Shown piece after piece: positions 42,071 to 50,191 of a stretch of 64,000 bases of DNA. Source of the DNA: Streptomyces mobaraensis NBRC 13819 = DSM 40847 (lineage in GTDB: Bacteria > Actinomycetota > Actinomycetes > Streptomycetales > Streptomycetaceae); contig NZ_CP072827.1 of NCBI RefSeq assembly GCF_017916255.1, forward strand, positions 4,675,501 to 4,739,500, given 5' to 3'. The notes under the pieces are model-generated. The model was given only the letters and a program-made list of their open reading frames with translations. It searched no databases and was not told where the DNA came from. Within the stretch, counting starts at the first letter, position 1, and every line of letters starts with the position of its first letter. The translations under genes were made by a program, and so were the position numbers.

Positions 42071-43240
42071 TCACCGGCGCGGCCCCTCGGCCGCCGCCTC
42101 GCACTGGCCGCGGGCCCGGATGATCCACTCGGCCGCCACCTCCTCGGCGGGGCGGCGGTCGTGGGCGTCGGCGCGGTGGATCCAGGGCCGGGTGGCGGCA
42201 CACGGACCCATCGCCGCGAACACCCGGGCCGCCTCCGTGAACCGGTGGGCCGCCCATAAGGCGTGGGCGAGATGGCTCAGGTCGAGGATCGAGAGGTCGG
42301 GCGAGCCCACCGCGTCCGGGCCTGCGGCGTGCGGGCCTTCCGCGCCGAATCCCGTCGCGCCGAATCCCGTCGCGCCGAATCCCGTCGCGTCGAAACCCGC
42401 CGCGTCGAAACCCGCCGCGTCGCGACCCGCCGCCCCGAATCCCGTCGCGTCGAACCAGCCCCACAAGGCGCGTTCCGCGTCCTGGACGGCGTACTCGCCG
42501 GCCCAGTACATGTCCAGCTCCCGACCGGGCCCGTGCCGGTCGCGCCACAGCCCCACGCGCACGTACAGCGGCAGGACCAGCAGCGGCGAGCCGTGCGGCG
42601 TCCGGTCGAGCACCCACCGGACGAACTGGTGCGCCTGCCCCCAGGAGCCGTCCGCCCGGGTGGCCAGCAGCGTCGTCATCCGGTGGTACGCCTCGCGGTT
42701 GCCCGGATGGCGCCGCTCGACCTCGCCCAGCAGGTTCCACGGACCGGGGGCCAGCAGCGGGTCCGGGGCGGGCACCCGGTGCTCGGGGAGCCGCTGGTGC
42801 TCGTCCAGCGGGGCCAGGGCGAGCAGGCAGATCCAGGGCACCGGGTCGTCCGGGGACGCGTACGCCGCGATGCGGCACGCCTCCACCGCCTCGTCCCACA
42901 GCCGCCCGGCGTCCGGGTGCCCGACGCGGTGCGCGCGCACGGTCCGTTCCACCGCCACCCGGGCGTGCATCACGGTCGCGGCGACACTGTCCGGCTCCTC
43001 CGCCCGCCACACCCGCACCACGTCCGTTCCGGCGGCGGCCGCGCCCAGCACCTGGGTGCGGCTCGCCCACCGGCCCCAGTCGCGGGCGCCGACGGTCCGG
43101 TCCAGCAGGGTCCGCATCGACAGCCAGCGCCCGGCGGGCAGGTCGGGCAGCACCATGCGCAGCTCGTCGTCGAGGCCGGCGGGGTCGAAGCGGGGCCGGA
43201 ACTCGCCCCGGCCGGCGGCCCCTCGGGTGATCGGCGCCAT
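42071..43240 (-). CDS. Helical-repeat protein of unknown function, TTA codon present
   Basis: It encodes 389 residues. The central part (about 90-260) has the pattern DPVPW..LLALAP, NREAYHRMTTLLA, GSPLLVLPLYVRVGL, which is homologous to the protein encoded at 48,953-50,023. A run of Gly-Phe-(G/D)-Ala-Thr pentapeptides (residues about 266-300) comes from a 15-bp tandem repeat. Codon 328 is TTA, so translation should depend on the bldA tRNA. It starts inside the stop of the upstream gene (TGATG), so the pair is coupled. Confidence 0.6.
   Translation of the reverse strand: MAPITRGAAGRGEFRPRFDPAGLDDELRMVLPDLPAGRWLSMRTLLDRTVGARDWGRWASRTQVLGAAAAGTDVVRVWRAEEPDSVAATVMHARVAVERTVRAHRVGHPDAGRLWDEAVEACRIAAYASPDDPVPWICLLALAPLDEHQRLPEHRVPAPDPLLAPGPWNLLGEVERRHPGNREAYHRMTTLLATRADGSWGQAHQFVRWVLDRTPHGSPLLVLPLYVRVGLWRDRHGPGRELDMYWAGEYAVQDAERALWGWFDATGFGAAGRDAAGFDAAGFDATGFGATGFGATGFGAEGPHAAGPDAVGSPDLSILDLSHLAHALWAAHRFTEAARVFAAMGPCAATRPWIHRADAHDRRPAEEVAAEWIIRARGQCEAAAEGPRR
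42341..42445. repeat. Seven tandem 15-bp repeats
   Basis: Units of CGCGCCGAATCCCGT and CGCGTCGAAACCCGC types run back to back inside the gene at 42,071-43,240, encoding pentapeptides. The period keeps the frame. Confidence 0.9.
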
Positions 43241-43707
43241 CAGGACGCCACTTCCCCGGGCCGCTCCGCCCGGCTCTCCCGGGGCTCCTCCTCGGCGCGG
43301 GCCCTGCGCGCCCTGCCGAGCGCCCGCCGCAGCGCGTCCGGACGCGTGGGCGGGCGGGGCGCGGCCGGGACGACGTGCCAGTGCAGGCCGGGCGGCCGGA
43401 CGCGGTCGGCGGACGGGACGAGGACGTGGCAGCGCGCCCCGAGCGGCACCGTGCCCGGCTCCTCCCAGCGGGCCGCCGTGCCCACCGGGACGAGGAAGTA
43501 CATCCGGGGCTCGGGCCCTTCGGGGTCCAGCACCACCGGGCCGACCGGTTCGCCGGCCTCCCGGAGGAACGCGACCGCCCGCCGGCCGACGGCCTCCCCG
43601 ACGCGTACGGCGTCCCACCGCTCGCCCGCCGCGCACAGGTGCGGCCCGTCGCCGACGGGCACCCAGCGCGGGGGGAGGGGCCTGGCGGCCGGACGGGCGC
43701 TGGACAT
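43240..43707 (-). CDS. Small protein of the primase/polymerase-associated type
   Basis: It encodes 155 residues from ATG 43,707 (GAGGAG 10 nt upstream). The patterns ERWDAVRV near residue 36, VVLDPEGPEPRMYFLVP and HVLVPSADR are typical of a family of small Streptomyces proteins sometimes labelled bifunctional DNA primase/polymerase-related, but no catalytic residues are evident. It is coupled to the downstream helical-repeat protein by a one-base overlap. Confidence 0.55.
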   Translation of the reverse strand: MSSARPAARPLPPRWVPVGDGPHLCAAGERWDAVRVGEAVGRRAVAFLREAGEPVGPVVLDPEGPEPRMYFLVPVGTAARWEEPGTVPLGARCHVLVPSADRVRPPGLHWHVVPAAPRPPTRPDALRRALGRARRARAEEEPRESRAERPGEVAS

Positions 43708-43815
43708 CGAACGGTCTCCTCTTCCACAACGTGAGGCCGACCATTCCATTCACCGGGCGTTCGCGTGCGGACAGATTGTCCGCGCGTCCTCCGGCGCGGC
43801 CCCTTGACACCGCCG

Positions 43816-45081
43816 TCAGGTGGCCCCAACCCCCGCCCAACTGCCGAACCGCACCAGCTCATTGGGCGGGCTCGCGTCCATCCGCAGCAGCGCGGCCGAC
43901 GTCTCGCGTACGGACGGGTGGAACCGCGTGTGGTTCGGCGCCAGTTTGCGCGCCCGCTTCAGGGCGGCGAACGCGCCGGTCCTGTCCCCGGCGGCGAGTC
44001 GGGCGGAGGCCAGGTCGATGAAGTGGTGGCTCGACCGCTCACCGGCCGTTCCGGCGGGGGGAGTCCACTCCCCGCCCGGGACCGGCGACCACCGCGCCGG
44101 CAGCGCGAGCGCCCGTTCCGTATCGCCCGTGACCAGCGCTGTGTGCAGCTCGTGGATGCGGATGTTCGTCGGGCCGAACGACATCTCGTACGCGAGGGAG
44201 TCGCGGTTCCGGGCCGCCCGGGCCACGTCCTCCGCCTCCCGCAGCCGGTCCCGCGCCCGTTCGGGGGCGTTCTCGCGCGCTTCCAGCACCGCGAGCTTCA
44301 GCAGGACCGCTCCGTGGACGGCGAGCACGTCGTCCTGTGTGGCCGCGGGGCGCATCCCCGCCAGCTCGGCGCGGAGCGCGCGGAGTTGGCGGCGCGCCGG
44401 GGCGTACGCGCCGTGGCGGAGCATCGCACCGGCGACCAGGTACCCGGCGGTGATCGGCAGCAACGGGTCGCCGGAGCGGCCGGCGGCCCACCGGACCCGT
44501 TCCAGGGCGGTGTGCGACAGATCGTGATGGCCTGTCTTGTGTGCCAGGGAGTTGACCGCCCGGTAGCAGCGGGCCAGCTGGCGGAATGCCTCGTACCGGT
44601 CGGACTCCCGGCCGTCCAGGGCGATATGCGTCAACTCCGTGATGACCGGCGCCAGAAGGGGACCCATGGGCACGTACCGGGCGTCCCGCCGGAGGGCCGC
44701 CACCTGGTCGACCTCCGAGGCCAGCACCGGCAGCGGGCGGGGAGGCATGGGCAGGTCGTCGGGGCTGTCGTAGCACAGCAGGGCCCTGCGGAGCTCGGGC
44801 AGCACGGCGTACACCCCGTCGTCGGATTCCGGTTCGCCGTAGTGCGGCTGCCCGGTGAGGGCTTCGGGGCCGAGGTGCAGCGCCTTCGCGAGGGCCAGGA
44901 CGAGTGCGGGCGACGGCTTCCGCTTTCCCGACTCCAACTTCTGGACGTAGCTGGGGGAGATGGCGACCTTCTGCGCCAACTGGGCGGCGGACAGCCCGCG
45001 CGCCCGACGGGCGATGCGCAGGCGGTCCCCCGTCGTGAGCCGGTGGCGCGACGGCGGGCTGGTCTCGTCGTGATCAAGCAC
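43816..45081 (-). CDS. XRE-family regulator with TPR-like C-terminal domain
   Basis: It encodes 421 residues. The HTH lies at about 23-75 (GDRLRIARRARGLSAAQLAQ, then SPSYVQKLESGKRKPS). The remaining 330 residues are helical repeats (ALERVRWAAGRSGDPLLP, GAYAPARRQLRALRAELAGM), the architecture of Streptomyces transcriptional regulators that sense small signals through a TPR domain. No gene for an obvious peptide signal is adjacent. GTG 45,081 is assumed, with no ribosome-binding site; a TAGTCT hexamer 12 nt upstream suggests a very short leader. Confidence 0.8.
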   Translation of the reverse strand: MLDHDETSPPSRHRLTTGDRLRIARRARGLSAAQLAQKVAISPSYVQKLESGKRKPSPALVLALAKALHLGPEALTGQPHYGEPESDDGVYAVLPELRRALLCYDSPDDLPMPPRPLPVLASEVDQVAALRRDARYVPMGPLLAPVITELTHIALDGRESDRYEAFRQLARCYRAVNSLAHKTGHHDLSHTALERVRWAAGRSGDPLLPITAGYLVAGAMLRHGAYAPARRQLRALRAELAGMRPAATQDDVLAVHGAVLLKLAVLEARENAPERARDRLREAEDVARAARNRDSLAYEMSFGPTNIRIHELHTALVTGDTERALALPARWSPVPGGEWTPPAGTAGERSSHHFIDLASARLAAGDRTGAFAALKRARKLAPNHTRFHPSVRETSAALLRMDASPPNELVRFGSWAGVGAT

Positions 45082-45240
45082 CCGGCCGAGACTACTGAAC
45101 TGGGGTTCGAGTGCTACCGTTCTCGCGCCCGAAACCGCCGTCGTTCGCCGGTATTTCACGGTCTGTTCGGTGCCGGGTCGCCGACGGGAGGAGCGGCGCG
45201 GGTGACCCTGCCGGGGGGGCGGCGGTTGCCGGCCGTCCGG

Positions 45241-45528
45241 TCAGGTGAGCAGGTGTACCAGCTGCCACCCGATGACACCGTGGGCGAACGCGCACGTCGT
45301 CCAGCCGGTGGCCCCGCGCGCCCCGCGCCGCACGACCTCCGTCCAGCCGACGGCGAGAAGGACGGCGGACAGGCCCCAGAAGACCCAGGCGATGACGTAC
45401 CAGACGGTGGACGGATCGGTGAGGGCCGTCAGGCAGACGGTCGGGACGACCGCCAGGAGCGGGAGCCCCCAGGTGCCTTCGCTCGCCTTGCCTTCCGACA
45501 TCTCCTGATCACCGGCCGGGGGTGTCAT
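45241..45528 (-). CDS. Small membrane protein, about three helices
   Basis: It encodes 95 residues. Hydrophobic stretches lie at about 22-36, 43-61 and a weaker one at the C-terminus (HGVIGWQLVHLL). Residues 1-20 are polar. No family is recognised. It is on the same strand as the downstream XRE regulator and could share a transcript. Confidence 0.55.
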   Translation of the reverse strand: MTPPAGDQEMSEGKASEGTWGLPLLAVVPTVCLTALTDPSTVWYVIAWVFWGLSAVLLAVGWTEVVRRGARGATGWTTCAFAHGVIGWQLVHLLT

Positions 45529-45618
45529 GGCTTGCCGTCGCCTCCTCGGGTCGTCCGCCTCATGATGCCGTGAGCCGGGGCGGCCGGGCCGCGAGACCGC
45601 CGCGGCCGCCCCGTTCCG

Positions 45619-46140
45619 TCAGGCGCCGGCGGGCACCTTCGAGTCCGGTGCGTAACCGCCGTTGTGGAAGTGCCAGTAGATGTCGTAGAGCGAGTAGCCC
45701 ACCGTCAGGGACCTGAACGCGGCCCTGACCGGCCAGGGCAGTCCGAAGTACCAGTTCCTGAACGACTTGTAGGTGCCGGCGACGGCTTTGCCCCAGCCGC
45801 CGATCTTCTTCATCAGCTTCAGGATCTTCGCCCAATTCGCCTTGAACTCCTGGGGGGCCTGTCCGTCGGCGACGGCCCGCAGGTCGGCCAGTTCCTCGGG
45901 GTCGAGGGACGCCACCAGCTCCTGGGCCTCCCGCTCGTCGCTGGCGAGCAGCGACCGCGCGGCCTCCTGGGCCTCGTCCAGGGTGACGGCGTGCAGGTCC
46001 TCCTCGGTGGGATCGTCGAGACCGGCGACGGCCGCGGGCCGGGTGTCCTCGGTCGCGGCCAGGGCGGCGGGGGCCGCGACGCCGATGGTGACGGCGGCCA
46101 GTGCGATGACGCCCGCCGAGCGTAGGGTCGTGCGCTTCAC
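45619..46140 (-). CDS. Secreted protein with aromatic amphipathic C-terminus
   Basis: It encodes 173 residues. GTG 46,140 follows GGAGG and gives a clear signal peptide (VKRTTLRSAGVIALAAVTIG, cleavage after ALA). The first 75 mature residues are acidic and helical (EAQEAARSLLAS, LDPEELADLRAVADG). The last 60 are basic and aromatic (KKIGGWGKAVAGTYKSFRNW, AFRSLTVGYSLYDIYWHFHN), as in membrane-active or pore-forming peptides. A pro-region plus active segment is one reading. The mRNA leader contains a long inverted repeat. Confidence 0.6.
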   Translation of the reverse strand: MKRTTLRSAGVIALAAVTIGVAAPAALAATEDTRPAAVAGLDDPTEEDLHAVTLDEAQEAARSLLASDEREAQELVASLDPEELADLRAVADGQAPQEFKANWAKILKLMKKIGGWGKAVAGTYKSFRNWYFGLPWPVRAAFRSLTVGYSLYDIYWHFHNGGYAPDSKVPAGA

Positions 46141-46162
46141 GTACACTCCTCCTGTGGTATGC

Positions 46163-46277
46163 CGGGGAAGAGGGCATGCGGGCGTTCCGGTGAGGATTGC
46201 AGCCGATTCGGGACGCGTGCGGCCCTCTTCCCCGTCTTCATATCCGGCCATAACTGGGGGACTTGGTGTGGCCGGAT
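46163..46277 (-). promoter_or_regulatory. Two inverted repeats in the leader of the secreted-protein gene
   Basis: A perfect 13-bp inverted repeat (CGGGGAAGAGGGC at 46,163-46,175 against 46,222-46,234) is followed by a 9-bp one (ATCCGGCCA at 46,242-46,250 against 46,269-46,277). The first could fold into a stem just before the ribosome-binding site, the second could be an operator. Confidence 0.5.
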
Positions 46278-46572
46278 GGGGTGCTGTGACGCTAGCTCAC
46301 TCCTGTGGCGATACCCCAGGGCGTGGCGTCGTGGCAAAGGTCACGGAACGCGAGGTGGCCGCCAACTGTCCGCCCCGCACGAACAGTTGCATTGCCGACG
46401 CATCTCAATGAGCATGCACATAGGGCGAGTTGGTGTGACGTCGCGGTTCGTCGCCGTGTGCGTCGCGGCGGGGCACCGCCCGGGCCGGCCGACGCCCGCC
46501 GGACGCCCCGGGCGCGCGCGGACATCCCCGGGGTGCGGTCGGCGACCGCCGTCGCGCGGCATACTGCGCACC
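46278..46572. other. Upstream region of the glycosyltransferase gene
   Basis: Non-coding as far as I can see. It includes an ATG-rich patch near 46,408-46,425 that opens in frame into the glycosyltransferase, but without a ribosome-binding site. Confidence 0.35.
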
Positions 46573-47823
46573 ATGCGAGTGGCGTTGATGACGGCGGGAT
46601 CGCGAGGCGACGTGGCGCCCTTCACCGGGCTGGGACGCGGCCTGGCCCGCGCCGGGCACGAGGTCACCCTGGTCACCCACGGGTGTTTCGCGCCGGCGGC
46701 CGAGGCCGCGGGGCTGCGCTTCCACGCCCTGCCCGTGGACCCGCAGGCGGAGATGCACACCGAACAGGGCCGGGCCCTGCAGGAGAGCGCCACGGGCATC
46801 GGACAACTGATCCGGGTGGGGGTCATGGCCCGGGACGCCCTGGACCGGATGCTCGACGAGCTGCTGCGGGCGGCCGAGGCGGCGGACGTGCTGCTCGTGT
46901 CGAGCGGGCTCGGCACGCTGGGGCACACCATCGCCACCGGGCTCGGCCTGCCGAGCATGGGCGTCTACCTGCAGCCGCACGCCCCCTCGGCGACGTTCGC
47001 GCCCCCGCTGCTCGTCTCCGGATCCTGGGGCGCCACCGCGAACCGGCTGGCCGGACGCGCCGTGAACGCCGCCGTGGACAGCATCTTCGTGCCCGCCGCG
47101 CGCACCGTACGCGCCCGGCTCGGCCTGCCGCCCCTCGGCTCGCGCGCCGCCCGCCGGATCCGGGAACGCCAGTGCTGGCCCGTGCGCCACGGCTTCAGCC
47201 CCCTCGTCGTACCGCGCCCCGCCGACTGGCACCCCGGCCTCACCGTCGACGGCTACTGGTGGCCGTACTCCGCGCCCGACGCGCGACTGCCCGCACCGGT
47301 CCGGGACTTCCTCGCGGCCGGCCCGCCGCCGGTCTTCGTGGGGATGGGCAGCGCGACCCTGCCGCACTCCGACCGCCTCGCCGCGACGTTCGTACGGGCC
47401 CTGCGCGCGGCCGGCCTGCGGGGCATCGTCCAGCGGGGCTGGACCGGGCTGGCGGCCGACGGCGACGACCTGCTCACCGTCGGCGAACTGCCGCACGACG
47501 TCCTGTTCCCGCACCTGGCGGCCGTGGTGCACCACGCGGGCGCGGGGACCACGGCCGCCGGCCTGCGCGCGGGGGTGCCCGCCGTGCCCGTGCCCGTCCA
47601 GTTCGACGCCCACTTCTGGTCCGGCCGGCTGGCCGCCCTCGGCGTCTCCCCCGGTCCCGTCCCCCTCCGCCGCCTCACCGCCCCCGCCCTCACCGCCGCC
47701 CTCCGAGCGGCCACCACCGACCCCGGCTACCGCGACCGCGCCCGCACCCTGGCGGCCCGGCTCCGCGAGGAGGACGGCACGGCACCGGTGGTGGCGGCGG
47801 TGAACCGGCTCGCGGGGGCATGA
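46573..47823 (+). CDS. GT1-family glycosyltransferase
   Basis: It encodes 416 residues of the GT-B fold, UGT-type. The N-terminal VALMTAGSRGDVAPFTGLGR is the acceptor-domain start typical of sterol and macrolide glucosyltransferases. The C-terminal donor motif is VVHHAGAGTTAAGLRAGVPA followed by PVQFDAHFW, where the usual Asp-Gln sugar-binding pair is altered to Asp-Ala. It would transfer a sugar from an NDP-sugar to a small hydrophobic acceptor. It is 132 bp upstream of the lanthipeptide precursor gene, with a hairpin between. Confidence 0.88.
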   Translation: MRVALMTAGSRGDVAPFTGLGRGLARAGHEVTLVTHGCFAPAAEAAGLRFHALPVDPQAEMHTEQGRALQESATGIGQLIRVGVMARDALDRMLDELLRAAEAADVLLVSSGLGTLGHTIATGLGLPSMGVYLQPHAPSATFAPPLLVSGSWGATANRLAGRAVNAAVDSIFVPAARTVRARLGLPPLGSRAARRIRERQCWPVRHGFSPLVVPRPADWHPGLTVDGYWWPYSAPDARLPAPVRDFLAAGPPPVFVGMGSATLPHSDRLAATFVRALRAAGLRGIVQRGWTGLAADGDDLLTVGELPHDVLFPHLAAVVHHAGAGTTAAGLRAGVPAVPVPVQFDAHFWSGRLAALGVSPGPVPLRRLTAPALTAALRAATTDPGYRDRARTLAARLREEDGTAPVVAAVNRLAGA

Positions 47824-47830
47824 GGAGGGT

Positions 47831-47848
47831 GCGCCACGGCGGTGGCGC
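47831..47848 (+). terminator. Hairpin after the glycosyltransferase gene
   Basis: A 7-bp stem (GCGCCAC/GTGGCGC) with a 4-nt loop begins 8 bp after the stop codon. Confidence 0.5.
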
Positions 47849-47955
47849 CGGGGTCACGCGTCCGGACGACGGGGTTCACGCCTGCCGTTGCCGGACGCCT
47901 CCCTGATACACCTCGGAGCGAAATGGTCGCCGCGACACGGAGAGGGTGAGGAACA

Positions 47956-48090
47956 GTGGTGCTCCTCGATCTTCAGGTGATGGAAGCCGAGGCGGAGGCA
48001 CGGGCCCGCAAGCCGGGAGAGGAACCCGAGACGGCCTCCATCCTCGGTCCGGACACCAGTAACTTGAGCCTCCTCCTCTGCGGCTTTTAG
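47956..48090 (+). CDS. SapB/AmfS-type class III lanthipeptide precursor
   Basis: This very short gene encodes 44 residues from GTG 47,956, with GAGAGGGTGAGG just upstream. The N-terminus VVLLDLQVMEAE has the LLDLQ leader motif that class III synthetases recognise. The C-terminus TSNLSLLLCGF contains Ser-x-x-Ser-x-x-x-Cys, the labionin/lanthionine ring motif, and SLLLCG is identical to the first ring of SapB (RamS). RamS and AmfS have two such rings; this one has one. The middle is acidic (EAEAEAR, PGEEPETAS). No LanKC synthetase or exporter gene is in the window, so the chromosomal ram/amf system would have to act in trans. The modified product would be a small amphipathic extracellular peptide. 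Confidence 0.78.
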   Translation: MVLLDLQVMEAEAEARARKPGEEPETASILGPDTSNLSLLLCGF

Positions 48091-48097
48091 CTCTCTG

Positions 48098-48132
48098 CCG
48101 GTGGCCGAGGACGAGGAGAGGGGCGCCACCGG
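48098..48132. terminator. Hairpin between the lanthipeptide gene and msrA
   Basis: An 8-bp stem (CCGGTGGC/GCCACCGG) with a 19-nt loop begins 7 bp after the lanthipeptide stop codon and lies between convergent genes. Confidence 0.45.
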
Positions 48133-48155
48133 TCACGTCCTCGGCCCCCGCGACG

Positions 48156-48821
48156 TCACTCCCCGGTGGGCGCGACCCCGATCGGGCAGCTCACGCCCGT
48201 CCCGCCGATGCCGCAGTAGCCGCCGGGGTTCTTGTCGAGGTACTGCTGGTGGTAGTCCTCGGCCCAGTAGAAGGGGCCCGCCGCGGCGATCTCGGTGGTG
48301 ATGTCGCCGTGGCCGGAGGCGCGGAGGACGGCCTGGTAGGCGTCGCGGGAGGACTCGGCGGCGTGCTGCTGGGCGGGGGAGTGGGTGTAGATCGCGGAGC
48401 GGTACTGGGTGCCGCGGTCGTTGCCCTGGCGGAAGCCCTGGGTGGGGTCGTGGGACTCCCAGAAGACCTTGAGCAGCGACTCGTAGGAGACGACGGCCGG
48501 GTCGTAGACCACCCGGACCGCCTCGGTGTGCCCGGTCAGGCCGCTGCACACCTCGTCGTACGTCGGGTTCGGGGTGATGCCGCCCTGGTAGCCGACGAGG
48601 GTCGTCCACACGCCGGGCGTCTGCCAGAAGCGGCGTTCGGCGCCCCAGAAGCAGCCCAGGCCGAAGTCGGCGACGGCCAGGCCCTCGGGGTAGGGGCCGG
48701 CCAGCGGGTTGCCGAGGACGGTGTGGTGGCCGGTGAGCGGAAAGGCCGGTTCGGGGCGGCCCTTGAGGGCCTCCTGCTCGGTGGGCAGGCGGTGGTCGTG
48801 GCGGAGGTGGGGGAAGAGCAT
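48156..48821 (-). CDS. msrA: Peptide-methionine (S)-S-oxide reductase
   Basis: It encodes 221 residues. The catalytic motif GCFWG is at 56-60 (Cys57), and the C-terminus has [11 protein letters not shown], supplying the resolving cysteines. It reduces methionine sulfoxide in proteins with thioredoxin as electron donor. ATG 48,821 has GGAG at 5 nt. Upstream lies an exact GGAAT-N18-GTT promoter of the disulfide-stress sigma factor SigR, consistent with msrA belonging to that regulon in Streptomyces. Confidence 0.96.
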   Translation of the reverse strand: MLFPHLRHDHRLPTEQEALKGRPEPAFPLTGHHTVLGNPLAGPYPEGLAVADFGLGCFWGAERRFWQTPGVWTTLVGYQGGITPNPTYDEVCSGLTGHTEAVRVVYDPAVVSYESLLKVFWESHDPTQGFRQGNDRGTQYRSAIYTHSPAQQHAAESSRDAYQAVLRASGHGDITTEIAAAGPFYWAEDYHQQYLDKNPGGYCGIGGTGVSCPIGVAPTGE

Positions 48822-48862
48822 CACGACTCCAGGGCGGCGGCGACGGACGGTGCGGAGAGGAG

Positions 48863-48888
48863 AACGCGCGGCCCGGGGCCGGAATTCC
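48863..48888 (-). promoter_or_regulatory. SigR-type promoter of msrA
   Basis: On the minus strand GGAAT (48,888-48,884) and GTT (48,865-48,863) are separated by exactly 18 nt, an exact match to the SigR consensus GGAAT-N18-GTT. It lies about 40 nt before the msrA start. Confidence 0.8.
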
Positions 48889-48952
48889 CGACGCCCCTGC
48901 CGTCACCTCTCGACCGTCCCCCGAGGTCCCCCGCCCTGCGGCCGTCCCCCGG

Positions 48953-50023
48953 TCAGTACCCCGACACCGCCCGCGCCCGGTACGCCGTGTACACCGCGAC
49001 CGGGTCCTGCTCGTACGTCCACGGGATCGCGCCGATGTGGCCGTCCACCGCCCGCAGGTGCTCCAGGGCCTCGGCGTACCGTCCCGCGTTGACCAGGAAC
49101 CAGACCAGCAGGTGCCGTACGTGCGGCAGGACGGGATGGTCGGCGGGGGCGTGGAGGACCGCGTACTGGGCCGCCTCGATCGCGTCCCGGACCACGACGC
49201 TGTCGTACAGGCCGCGCACCAGGTTGACGTCGGGCAGGTGGTCGTGGACCGCGAAGAGCGGCAGCGCGGGCAGCAGGCTGCCCTGAGGGGCCGCCGCGGC
49301 GGCGCGCCGGGCGAAGGCGTCGGCCTGTTCCTGCGAGCCGTGCCACTTCGCGCTCCAGTAGCGCAGCGCCACGAGATGCGCCCCCATGTGCCCCGGCGCG
49401 CGGGAGAGCACGGTCTCCCAGACGGACTGGAACTCCGGCTCGCTCGCCCCGAGCCCCCGCTCGACGTTCAGCCGGACGATGTACGGGACGGGGTCGCCCG
49501 GCGCGAGCAGCGCGGCCTCGGCGCAGACCGTCCGGGCCTCCTCGAGGATCATGCGGTAGTCCTGCGACGAGGGGTCGCGCATCGCCTGCTGCACCAGGAA
49601 CTCGGCCTGGACGGCCGCCCCGCCCGCGTCCTTGGGGGCCACCACGCGCCAGTGGCGCAGCCACATGCCGCCGGTGCCGGGCGTCTCGGCCAGCTCCCGC
49701 GCGGCCGCCCCGGCCAGCGTCTGCACGCGCTGCCAACGCAGCTCGGCGGAGCCGTCCGCCGGAGTGCGGGCCAGCAGCTCGGCGGCCGGCTTCCAGTCCT
49801 GGGTGCGGCGGGCCTCCTCGACGGCGGCCAGCAGCTCGGGGTCCGGGCCCGGCAGGCGCACGTCCAGCCGCTCGGCGGGGACGAAGCCGTGCCCGTGGGC
49901 CGGGTCGACGGCCGCGCCGGCGCCCCGCAGCACGTCCTGGGCCGCGCGCCGGCGGCGCAGCGCGGGCGCGACGACGACGCCGCAGACGACGACGAGGGCG
50001 AGCAGGATGAACAGAAACTCCAT
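48953..50023 (-). CDS. Membrane-anchored helical-repeat protein
   Basis: It encodes 356 residues. One N-terminal transmembrane helix (FLFILLALVVVCGVVVAPAL) is followed by a cytoplasmic-looking helical domain with TPR-like pairs (EARTVCAEAALLAPGDPVPY, PLFAVHDHLPDV, EALEHLRAVDGH). It is homologous to the soluble protein at 42,071-43,240 through DPVP, GS.LP.LPL and W(S)AKWHGS-type segments. Function unknown; the region between may be an insertion between two related genes. Confidence 0.7.
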   Translation of the reverse strand: MEFLFILLALVVVCGVVVAPALRRRRAAQDVLRGAGAAVDPAHGHGFVPAERLDVRLPGPDPELLAAVEEARRTQDWKPAAELLARTPADGSAELRWQRVQTLAGAAARELAETPGTGGMWLRHWRVVAPKDAGGAAVQAEFLVQQAMRDPSSQDYRMILEEARTVCAEAALLAPGDPVPYIVRLNVERGLGASEPEFQSVWETVLSRAPGHMGAHLVALRYWSAKWHGSQEQADAFARRAAAAAPQGSLLPALPLFAVHDHLPDVNLVRGLYDSVVVRDAIEAAQYAVLHAPADHPVLPHVRHLLVWFLVNAGRYAEALEHLRAVDGHIGAIPWTYEQDPVAVYTAYRARAVSGY

Positions 50024-50191
50024 GAGCTGTCCTGGGTGGGAGGGAGGGAGTGCGAGGGTGCCGACGACGTTAGGACGAGGCAGTGCGCCCGATCGTTCCT
50101 GGCCTGCGATTCCACGGCCCGGACGATCGTTCATCCGCCGGTTACAAGTGAACAGGAGTATTCCGGTAAGGCGGGTACTACTCTCGGAACA

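Noticed and set aside
46408..46572. N-terminal extension of the glycosyltransferase
   Set aside because: The family starts at MRVALMTAG; the upstream frame is Arg/Gly/Pro-rich noise without a ribosome-binding site.
47854..48129. Minus-strand open frame of 91 residues over the lanthipeptide gene
   Set aside because: Ser/Arg/Pro-rich shadow product without ribosome-binding site; the plus-strand frame has the leader and ring motifs.
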